Below are positions 56,710 to 64,000 of a DNA stretch of 64,000 bases, piece after piece. This stretch comes from Aliidiomarina indica (GTDB lineage Bacteria; Pseudomonadota; Gammaproteobacteria; Enterobacterales; Alteromonadaceae): contig NZ_JACAVQ010000002.1 in the NCBI RefSeq assembly GCF_015354615.1, forward strand, positions 248,001 to 312,000, written 5' to 3'. The position numbers and the translations under genes are program-made. Position 1 is the stretch's first letter. Each line of letters opens with the position of its first letter. The notes under the pieces are model-generated. The model had not been told where the DNA came from. It worked only from the letters and a program-made list of their open reading frames with translations, and searched no databases.

Positions 56710-57645
56710 ATGAAAGTAGCAGTGTTAGGCGCCGCTGGCGGTATTGGTCAGGCGTTATCTCTTCTTCTGAAAACCCAGCTTCCCGCTGGTTCTGATCTGG
56801 CCTTATTCGACATTGCACCGGTAACTCCGGGTGTTGCCGTTGATTTAAGCCACATCCCAACTGCCGTAACGGTAAAAGGTTATGGTCAAGATGGTTTAAA
56901 AGACGCCTTATCAGGTGCTGATGTTGTATTAATTCCTGCGGGTGTGCCGCGTAAACCAGGCATGGACCGTTCTGATTTGTTCAATATGAACGCCGGCATT
57001 ATTAAGAATTTGATCGAAAATATCGCAGATACTTGCCCTAAAGCCTTGGTGGGTATTATTACCAATCCAGTGAACACCACAGTAGCCATTGCCGCTGAAG
57101 TGTTAAAGAAAAAGGGTGTGTACGATAAGAACCGATTATTCGGTGTTACCACACTGGATGTTATTCGTGCGGAAACGTTCGTGGGTGAGCTAAAAGGCAA
57201 AAACCCAGCAGAGTTGCATGTACCTGTGATTGGTGGCCACAGTGGCACCACTATTCTACCGCTGCTGTCTCAGGTTGAAGGCGTAGAATTCACCCAAGAA
57301 GAAATTGAAAGCCTCACGCACCGCATTCAAAACGCGGGAACGGAAGTGGTTGAAGCGAAAGCTGGCGGCGGCTCTGCAACCTTATCAATGGGTCAAGCAG
57401 CGGCACGTTTCTGTTTCTCACTGGTGAAAGGTTTGCAAGGTGAAAAGGTTACCGAGTACGCTTACGTAGAAGGCGACGGTAGCGATGCAACCTACTTTGC
57501 CCAAGCAGTTCGCTTAGGTAAAAACGGTATCGAAGAAATTCTACCTTACGGCAGCTTAAGCGCGTTTGAAGAAAAAGCGAAAAACGATATGTTGGATGGC
57601 TTGAAGAAAGATATCCAAATGGGTATCGATTTCGCCAACCAGTAG
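56710..57645 (+). CDS. mdh: Malate dehydrogenase
   Basis: 311-residue NAD-dependent TCA cycle enzyme. NAD motif [19 protein letters not shown], substrate arginine loop [32 protein letters not shown], and the catalytic His in [21 protein letters not shown] 56710 is chosen after GGAG; an upstream ATG at 56698 precedes that site. The TAG stop is the TAG of the GTAGCC start of a palindromic repeat, so the repeat supplies the stop codon. Confidence 0.97.
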   Translation: MKVAVLGAAGGIGQALSLLLKTQLPAGSDLALFDIAPVTPGVAVDLSHIPTAVTVKGYGQDGLKDALSGADVVLIPAGVPRKPGMDRSDLFNMNAGIIKNLIENIADTCPKALVGIITNPVNTTVAIAAEVLKKKGVYDKNRLFGVTTLDVIRAETFVGELKGKNPAELHVPVIGGHSGTTILPLLSQVEGVEFTQEEIESLTHRIQNAGTEVVEAKAGGGSATLSMGQAAARFCFSLVKGLQGEKVTEYAYVEGDGSDATYFAQAVRLGKNGIEEILPYGSLSAFEEKAKNDMLDGLKKDIQMGIDFANQ

Positions 57646-57726
57646 CCAACGCACCGCGTTGGTCACGATGATCTGTAGCCAACGCACCGCGTTGGTCAGG
57701 TGTTGATAGCAGCACCGAGGCCGCAT
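57642..57726. repeat. Dispersed palindromic repeat at the mdh stop codon (85-bp unit)
   Basis: Two cores at 57646-57662 and 57679-57695, 33 bases apart, then GTCAGGTGTTGATAGCAGCA and GCCGCAT. The whole 85-base unit recurs ungapped at 58463-58547 in the same orientation. Confidence 0.92.
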
Positions 57727-57746
57727 AACGTCTTGCGAATAGTTTA

Positions 57747-57783
57747 AAAACCGCGCTTGGTGCAAACCAGCGCGGTTTTTTAA
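57747..57783 (+). terminator. Intrinsic terminator after mdh
   Basis: AAAACCGCGC pairs with GCGCGGTTTT around an inner loop that can also pair (TTGG/CCA), followed by a T run. It lies beyond the repeat, about 100 bases after the stop. Confidence 0.85.
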
Positions 57784-57880
57784 TGCCTTGCTGACTGAGA
57801 GATCAACGCGAAGTTCTTTGCAAATAGCACAAGCGTTGTTATAGTGGAACGGTCTTTAAAAAGTCTTTTTGGAGGCTTTA

Positions 57881-58099
57881 ATGAAAACTGAAACCGTCAC
57901 TTATCTGAAAGAGAATGCGAATTCCCTTGAGCTCAACGAAACCTTGCTAGTTACTAAAAAAGGCAAGCCCGCGTATGTGGTTCAATCGTTTTCTGATTAT
58001 GAGTTTCAGCAAGAGACCTTAGCGCTCTTGAAGTTACTAAAGTTGTCGGAGAAATCTCTGCAAAATAACAGGCTCACACTTGATGAAGCCTTCGAGTGA
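57881..58099 (+). CDS. Phd/YefM-type antitoxin
   Basis: 72 residues: MKTETVTYLKENANSLELNE, TLLVTKKGKPAYVVQSF and ETLALLKLLKLSEKSLQ. The first two blocks are the Phd/YefM DNA-binding and dimer fold; the C-terminal tail (NRLTLDEAFE) would wrap the toxin. ATG 57881 follows TTGGAGG. It overlaps the toxin gene by 17 bases. Such antitoxins repress their own operon. Confidence 0.85.
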   Translation: MKTETVTYLKENANSLELNETLLVTKKGKPAYVVQSFSDYEFQQETLALLKLLKLSEKSLQNNRLTLDEAFE

Positions 58100-58436
58100 A
58101 GCCTACTCCATCGTAGCATCCCCTGTATTTAGGGTGTCACTCGTACGCTTTCGAAGCTTCATCGAACACAACTATTCAGCAGCGCTCGCCGAAGGTGTAG
58201 TGACCAAGATTAAAACGAAAATTAAGCAGCAACTTTCTGCTAATCCGAGTATCGCTCCTATCAGCGAACGTCTTCTGAATCTGGGAATCGCGGACTATCG
58301 GCAATGGTGCGTCGATGATTTTAACTTGGTGTTCTATCGTGTCGACGAGGTGAATCATCAAGTCGAGCTTTTAGCGCTTATATCGGCCAAGCAAAGCATC
58401 AGAAAGTTGCTGTTCGAGGTGAACCTCCTGCTCTAA
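58083..58436 (+). CDS. RelE/ParE-superfamily toxin
   Basis: 117 residues: VASPVFRVSLVRFRSFIEHN, LAEGVVTKIKTKIKQQLSAN, ISERLLNLGIADYRQWCVDD, FNLVFYRVDEVNHQVELLAL. The order of a helical hairpin followed by beta strands with DYRQ..VDDFNLVFY is that of RelE/ParE toxins; whether it cuts mRNA or inhibits gyrase cannot be told. ATG 58083 overlaps the antitoxin gene; a TTG directly before it is in frame. The pair appears intact. Confidence 0.82.
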   Translation: MKPSSEAYSIVASPVFRVSLVRFRSFIEHNYSAALAEGVVTKIKTKIKQQLSANPSIAPISERLLNLGIADYRQWCVDDFNLVFYRVDEVNHQVELLALISAKQSIRKLLFEVNLLL

Positions 58437-58462
58437 GCGGATGCAACGCAGCAGATTAATCT

Positions 58463-58580
58463 GTAGCCAACGCACTGCGTCGGGTACGATGATCTGTAGC
58501 CAACGCACCGCGTTGGTCAGGTGTTGATAGCCGCACCAATGCCGCATTCGATAACGGACCAACGCAATGCGTTGGGTACG
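58463..58580. repeat. Dispersed palindromic repeat, three cores (85-bp unit plus inverted end)
   Basis: Cores at 58467-58483 (degenerate), 58500-58516 and, as CCAACGCAATGCGTTGG, 58559-58575 ending in GGTAC. The last two form a 76-base composite (58500-58575) that recurs at 61070-61145. Confidence 0.92.
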
Positions 58581-58612
58581 AATCGGGCATTGCGCTGGCC
58601 CGCAGTACACCA

Positions 58613-60865
58613 TCAACGCTTGCTGAACCAGTCGCCCATGCGATGCCACCAGGAACCGCCATGGGCTAACTGAACCAGCGCTGCCGGTGTATCAATTGAG
58701 TCCATGATGTCCCAGGACCTAGATTTATCCGTGGCCCGCCAAAGAAAACCGACGCCGGTTGTGCCTAAAATCACAAGAGAAGCATCTCGTGCTTCTTGGG
58801 CTATGACGTCAGATATATCCTTTGATGAATGAACCACAAGCTCTGCCTCTGACAAATTCTTGGCATCGGCCCATTGTTCCAATTCCTTCTTTCCTTCTTC
58901 TTCTGATTGGTCTGTCACATGTAAAATTCGTAGCTTACAGTCATGCTTTTTCTGGAAAGCACGGGCCAGCTCAACCGACAACTCCATCTTTGTTGCTAAA
59001 TCCGTTGGCAACAGAATATTATCCAAGTCTTTCACTTGCCCACACAGCACAATAAAGTTACACGGCAGATGGTTGGCCATCGCGGAAAATCTTCGCCAGG
59101 GCCCTATATTTCGCCATTGCCGATGAACATAATCCGACACAAGGGTGACATCAGCACTCCATTTTTCCGCAGCTTTTAGAATTCCACTGTAGGGGCTGCG
59201 ACTCACCAAAGTACCCGTTTTTATATCCAGATTGTTATCTCTAGCGCGTTTGGTCGCTCGCTCAAGGATGCTCCCCTTCCCTGTGTCGCTTTCTTCTTTT
59301 TGCTGGGGCGTTCGATGCAGCGGCGTTTGCTCGGGAAGCTCTTCGATATCGACTGCGATAACTTCACCCTCGTGGTATTCTGCAAGCAAGGCGGCAAAAT
59401 CGATTAGTTTTTCCTCTTCTTCATCCTCGCCAAGAATCACTAAAATTCTATATTTCTCAGGGTGAGGCTCAATACTTTGGGCAATATCCAACGCACCTTT
59501 GGGCAGCTCTGCTTGGTGAGATTCAATCCAGTCATCTACTTTTCCGGCTTTCGGTGTGCGAGATCGGGCATACATAAAATACCAGGCAATGGCAAACACC
59601 CCGAAGCCAATGCTCAGCATAATTTCGATGGGCGCCATAAAAGCAATAATTCCAAAAGACATTAACGCGCCAGCAACAGGCACTACCGGGTATAAAGGAA
59701 CCTTAAAAGCGGGTTTGTAATTTTTCGCATTGGTCTCTCGATATGCAATAAGAGCCACATTCAAAAGGCCATAGACCAGCAGATGCAGTATGCTGCCCAT
59801 TTTAGCGAGCGTCTCGAGATCACCAATCAGAATAAACCCGAAAATAAAGGCGCCGGTAAGCAGGATGGCTCGATGAGGTGTTCCCCGTTTGGGATGCACC
59901 TCGGAGAGGGACGAGTGCAATATACGATCCCGCGACATGGCAAAACTGATGCGCGAGGAAGCCAGGATGGACGCATTAGCGGATGAAAAGGTCGCTAAAA
60001 TCCCCGCCGTAATTAATGCATAAAGCCCCAATGGGCCCATAAGCTTCTCAGCAACCTGAGATACCGCCACTTCACCCATATCAACAATTGTGGTCCAGTG
60101 CTCGGTGCCAGCTAGAACAATCATTACAAAGGTGTAGAGCATGATGACAATCAGCACACTGCCGATCACCGCAAAGGGTAAATTGCGATCGGTGTTCTTC
60201 ATTTCTTCGGCGGCAGTATTAATCTCTGCAAAGCCTAGGAAGGTCACAAAAATTAAGCCTACAGTGGGCAGAACGGCAAGCCATCCTCCGGTTTCCTCCG
60301 GGGCGAAGGGCTGCAGTTTTGCCATGTCGAGTTGTGTAGACCCCACCCCTAGAAATATCAGTAGAATCACCAATAAAATCATGACCACTAACGACTGCAC
60401 AAAACCTGTAGCCTTGGTCCCAATGTAGTTGAGTGCAGTGAGCAAGAAAGCCGCGGCCAGAGCGCTAACCTGAGCAGGCTCGAGGGTAATGATTCTAATA
60501 TCAAAGGCCGGAACGGGTATTAATTGTTGCAGGTAACTTCCAAAGCCAACGAGATAAAACCCTGTTGCCGCGGCCAGTCCTAGCCAGTTTCCTAGTCCTG
60601 CAATAGTGCCAAGAAGTGGCCCAAGTGCATCATCAATGTAATAGTAAGCACCACCAGCTTTAGGTACGCCTGTGCCTAGCTCACTAATGGACAGAGCAGT
60701 AAAAATGGCAATAATACCGCCGATGACAAAAGCCAAAGCGGCTGCCGGACCGGCACTGGCGAAGGCCGAAGCAGGAAGGATAAATATTCCGGCCCCAATC
60801 ATAGTTCCTAGGCCGATGGTCAGGCTTGGCAGAAGACCAAGCTGACGCTTCAAACCAGAACTCAT
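58613..60865 (-). CDS. APC-family amino acid permease with C-terminal universal stress domains
   Basis: 750 residues. The first ~430 are an APC transporter with 12 hydrophobic segments; SLTIGLGTMIGAGIFILPA is the classic helix 1 motif, and ELGTGVPKAGGAYYYIDDAL follows. The C-terminal ~300 residues are cytoplasmic and hold two UspA-like halves: EKYRILVILGEDEEEEKLID and NILLPTDLATKMELSVELAR with VILGTTGVGF. The fusion suggests nucleotide-dependent control of transport. Substrate unknown. No partner gene; repeats lie at both ends of the gene. Confidence 0.88.
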   Translation of the reverse strand: MSSGLKRQLGLLPSLTIGLGTMIGAGIFILPASAFASAGPAAALAFVIGGIIAIFTALSISELGTGVPKAGGAYYYIDDALGPLLGTIAGLGNWLGLAAATGFYLVGFGSYLQQLIPVPAFDIRIITLEPAQVSALAAAFLLTALNYIGTKATGFVQSLVVMILLVILLIFLGVGSTQLDMAKLQPFAPEETGGWLAVLPTVGLIFVTFLGFAEINTAAEEMKNTDRNLPFAVIGSVLIVIMLYTFVMIVLAGTEHWTTIVDMGEVAVSQVAEKLMGPLGLYALITAGILATFSSANASILASSRISFAMSRDRILHSSLSEVHPKRGTPHRAILLTGAFIFGFILIGDLETLAKMGSILHLLVYGLLNVALIAYRETNAKNYKPAFKVPLYPVVPVAGALMSFGIIAFMAPIEIMLSIGFGVFAIAWYFMYARSRTPKAGKVDDWIESHQAELPKGALDIAQSIEPHPEKYRILVILGEDEEEEKLIDFAALLAEYHEGEVIAVDIEELPEQTPLHRTPQQKEESDTGKGSILERATKRARDNNLDIKTGTLVSRSPYSGILKAAEKWSADVTLVSDYVHRQWRNIGPWRRFSAMANHLPCNFIVLCGQVKDLDNILLPTDLATKMELSVELARAFQKKHDCKLRILHVTDQSEEEGKKELEQWADAKNLSEAELVVHSSKDISDVIAQEARDASLVILGTTGVGFLWRATDKSRSWDIMDSIDTPAALVQLAHGGSWWHRMGDWFSKR

Positions 60866-61066
60866 TGTTGCAGACTCAGCGTGGTGTTAACGATCTCGTT
60901 TAACCGCGCATTTATCATAGTAACCCTACCTGCTTATATCATTTTTGAGAATCCATAAGCTGCGTAAGTGCGGCAGATATATACATTTATTCATGGCAGC
61001 TGCTAACAAATTATAGGTAACAGGTTTAAGTTTGTGCAACCGAGGAGGGATACAGAGCACCTAGGG

Positions 61067-61150
61067 TACCTAACGCACCGCGTTGGTCAGGTGTTGATAG
61101 CAGCACCGAGGCCGCATTCGATAACGGGCCAACGCAATGCGTTGGGTACG
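61067..61150. repeat. Dispersed palindromic repeat, composite element before ispB 3' end
   Basis: Cores at 61070-61086 (first base pair degenerate: CTAACGC) and 61129-61145, with the same intervening sequence as at 58517-58558. The 60866-61066 stretch before it, back to the APC gene start, shows nothing else. Confidence 0.9.
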
Positions 61151-61158
61151 TTATCGAG

Positions 61159-62130
61159 TTAAGCGACCCGTTCTACGGCTAAATTCGCAAGAGCTTTTAG
61201 GGCTTCTTTGTAGTCGGATTCGGGGAAGTCGGCGAGAGCGGCAATCGCTAAGTCGCGCTGAGCCAAAGCCTTGTTGCGGGTGTACTCAAGTGCACCCGTG
61301 CTTTCCATAACCGCCAAGATGGGTGCTAGAGAATCGCGTTTGCCGCCGTGCTCAATGGCCTCGCGAATCAATGCGGCATGTTCGCTATCGGTATTCCACA
61401 TGGCGTACAGGAGGGGTAACGTTGGTTTGCCTTCGGCAAGATCATCACCGGCATCTTTGCCCATGGTTTGAGCGTCGGATGTATAATCAAGCAAGTCGTC
61501 GACCAGCTGAAATGCGGTGCCAAGGTAACGGCCATAATCAGATGCTGCTTTTTGCACGTGTTCGGGTTGGCCGGCAAGCTCGGCGGCTAATTCTGTTGCG
61601 GCTTCAAATAATTTAGCTGTTTTACTGTAAATAACCTGGAAATAAGATTCCTCTGAGGTGTTCGGATCGTTACAGTTCATTAATTGCAGTACTTCACCTT
61701 CAGCGATGACATTGGTCGCGTCGGCCATCACTTCGAGCACGCGCATGCTTTCAGTTTTTACCATTAACTGAAAAGCACGGGTGTATAGAAAATCGCCGAC
61801 TAAAACACTAGCTTCATTGCCAAATAAGGCGTTGGCGGTATCGCGGCCACGGCGAGTCATGGATTCATCCACAACGTCGTCGTGTAGCAAGGTTGCTGTG
61901 TGGATAAATTCAACAATGGCCGCCAATAACTGGTGATGGGTGCCCTGATATCCCAAGGCTCTTGCAGTTAGCACGGCAAGTTGAGGGCGCAGGCGTTTGC
62001 CACCGCTATTAATAATGTAAAACCCGAGTTGATTGATGAGGGCTACGTTAGAGCTGAGCTGGGCCGTAATAATGGAATTTACAGCGCTCATGTCGGCGTC
62101 ACTTAGCGCTTTTACTTGGTCCAATGTCAT
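61159..62130 (-). CDS. ispB: Octaprenyl diphosphate synthase
   Basis: 323-residue trans-prenyltransferase that makes the ubiquinone side chain precursor. First Asp-rich motif LLHDDVVDESMTRRGRDTAN, second motif LVDDLLDYTSDAQTMGKDAG, and SGGKRLRPQLAVLTARAL near residue 45. Divergent from rplU as in E. coli, where ispB is next to rplU-rpmA. Confidence 0.95.
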   Translation of the reverse strand: MTLDQVKALSDADMSAVNSIITAQLSSNVALINQLGFYIINSGGKRLRPQLAVLTARALGYQGTHHQLLAAIVEFIHTATLLHDDVVDESMTRRGRDTANALFGNEASVLVGDFLYTRAFQLMVKTESMRVLEVMADATNVIAEGEVLQLMNCNDPNTSEESYFQVIYSKTAKLFEAATELAAELAGQPEHVQKAASDYGRYLGTAFQLVDDLLDYTSDAQTMGKDAGDDLAEGKPTLPLLYAMWNTDSEHAALIREAIEHGGKRDSLAPILAVMESTGALEYTRNKALAQRDLAIAALADFPESDYKEALKALANLAVERVA

Positions 62131-62222
62131 GACAATTCGTTTTCAATAACTCAGTGAAATTTGGCGCTGATTTTACCGCATTTACAGAATTCTGCCAGTT
62201 TGATGATTTTTTGAGTTTTGGC

Positions 62223-62251
62223 TTGCGTTGTGGATAGTTTTTACGTAAAAT
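62223..62251 (+). promoter_or_regulatory. Sigma70-type promoter for rplU-rpmA
   Basis: TTGCGT (62223-62228), 17-base spacer, TAAAAT (62246-62251), 53 bases before the rplU ATG in the divergent region with ispB. Confidence 0.6.
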
Positions 62252-62303
62252 CCGCGGCCTGAATTAAGTTTGTTGCGCCCGCATAGGGCATTTGGAGAAG
62301 AAT

Positions 62304-62615
62304 ATGTACGCGGTTTTTCAAAGTGGCGGTAAACAGCACCGTGTCACCGAGGGCCAGACCGTTCGCCTGGAAAAGCTCGAAGCAGCTACCGGTGATACCG
62401 TAGAATTTGAGCAAGTGCTCATGCTCTCTGATGGTGAAAATGTAACGATCGGTGCGCCTTTCGTTGCAGGTGGTAAGGTTAAGGCTGAAGTGGTGAATCA
62501 TGGCCGTGCTGATAAAGTGACGATCATTAAGTTCCGTCGTCGCAAGCACCACATGAAGCAGGCGGGTCACCGTCAGTGGTTCACTGAAGTCAAAATTACT
62601 GGCATCAGCGCTTAA
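62304..62615 (+). CDS. rplU: 50S ribosomal protein L21
   Basis: 103 residues: [40 protein letters not shown] and the signature [23 protein letters not shown] 62304 follows TTGGAGAAG. First gene of rplU-rpmA(-obgE). Confidence 0.98.
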   Translation: MYAVFQSGGKQHRVTEGQTVRLEKLEAATGDTVEFEQVLMLSDGENVTIGAPFVAGGKVKAEVVNHGRADKVTIIKFRRRKHHMKQAGHRQWFTEVKITGISA

Positions 62616-62630
62616 GAGGAGTATTGACAC

Positions 62631-62888
62631 ATGGCACACAAAAAAGCAGGTGGTTCAACCCGTAACGGTCGCGACTCAGAAAGCAAACGTCTTGGTGTAA
62701 AGCGCTATGGCGGCGAGTCAGTACTGGCAGGTAACATCCTGGTGCGTCAGCGGGGCACCAAATTTCACGCAGGCGATAACGTAGGTGTTGGTCGTGACCA
62801 CACTTTATTCGCAAAAGTAGATGGTAAAGTTACCTTCGAACAGCGTGGACGCCAGAACCGGAAGTTCATCAGCGTTGTTTCTGATTAA
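62631..62888 (+). CDS. rpmA: 50S ribosomal protein L27
   Basis: 85 residues: [40 protein letters not shown] and [26 protein letters not shown] precedes the ATG. The protein sits near the peptidyl transferase centre. A terminator separates it from obgE. Confidence 0.98.
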   Translation: MAHKKAGGSTRNGRDSESKRLGVKRYGGESVLAGNILVRQRGTKFHAGDNVGVGRDHTLFAKVDGKVTFEQRGRQNRKFISVVSD

Positions 62889-62906
62889 TTGAACGTCCTA
62901 TTTTGG

Positions 62907-62936
62907 AAAACCCCGCCGATGTGCGGGGTTTTTTGT
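62907..62936 (+). terminator. Intrinsic terminator after rpmA
   Basis: Perfect 10-base stem AAAACCCCGC / GCGGGGTTTT (62907-62916, 62923-62932) with a six-base loop and T run. Confidence 0.9.
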
Positions 62937-63018
62937 ATCTTCAGTTTGTATGTTGGCCTCGTAACATTTGCGAAGCTAGACTGAAGCGAGTAGTTTTATC
63001 AAGCACGTATTAGGTTAG

Positions 63019-64000
<982 letters not shown>

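Noticed and set aside
57449-57765. Minus-strand frames across the mdh 3' end and repeat ([12 protein letters not shown]-type peptides)
   Set aside because: Repeat-derived and antisense to mdh.

Overview
The window is chromosomal DNA of a Gammaproteobacterium, most likely a marine Alteromonadales of the Idiomarina/Pseudidiomarina type. This is inferred from gene order and protein character (dcw cluster followed by lpxC, a DciA-like gene, an M23 peptidase and secA; pilDCBA with zapD/coaE/yacG; pdhR-aceEF-lpd; PepO-like M13 and DUF5117 metallopeptidases; acidic linkers in AceF). No rRNA or tRNA gene was recognised, and no intact insertion sequence or prophage.

Layout. 1-5.9 kb: the end of the division and cell wall cluster (murC 3' end, ddlB, ftsQ, ftsA, ftsZ), then lpxC with its own promoter and a bidirectional terminator. 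6-10.5 kb: a DciA-like gene (minus), an M23 peptidase where enterics carry secM, secA and mutT. 10.5-15.6 kb (minus): yacG, zapD, coaE and the type IV pilus genes pilD, pilC, a short pilB, and pilA. 15.8-18.8 kb: nadC, a membrane-anchored retropepsin-like protease, ampD and ampE. 19.2-26 kb: pdhR with a perfect palindromic operator, then aceE, aceF and lpd. 26-36.8 kb: two exported proteins of unknown role, ribA, two exported metallopeptidases, a membrane GDPD, a DNA-alkyl methyltransferase and a small lipoprotein.

36.8-40.4 kb is an AT-rich accessory island. It holds a DUF805 gene remnant cut by repeats, the C-terminal end of an Rhs protein (core ending NPVIYIDPLGL) with a glycine-rich tip, and closely spaced small membrane-protein genes that look like immunity genes. 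Several of these frames are broken: three in-frame TGA codons and one or two frameshifts. I read it as a decaying array of orphan Rhs-tip/immunity cassettes.

40.5-64 kb: an RND pump with a divergent LysR regulator, chrA, an operon of a tandem DUF1538 membrane protein with a PII-like and a CBS-domain protein, a small hydrolase, acnB, a fused antitoxin-toxin remnant, ggt, a DyP-type peroxidase, argR divergent from mdh, an intact Phd/RelE-type toxin-antitoxin pair, an APC permease with universal-stress domains, ispB, rplU, rpmA and the 5' part of obgE.

A dispersed palindromic repeat (core CCAACGC-NNN-GCGTTGG) occurs about 16 times at six intergenic places. It appears as a 51-bp tandem array, as composite elements with inverted ends, and as 85-bp direct copies that bracket the toxin-antitoxin pair. 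It directly abuts, or supplies, the stop codons of two genes.
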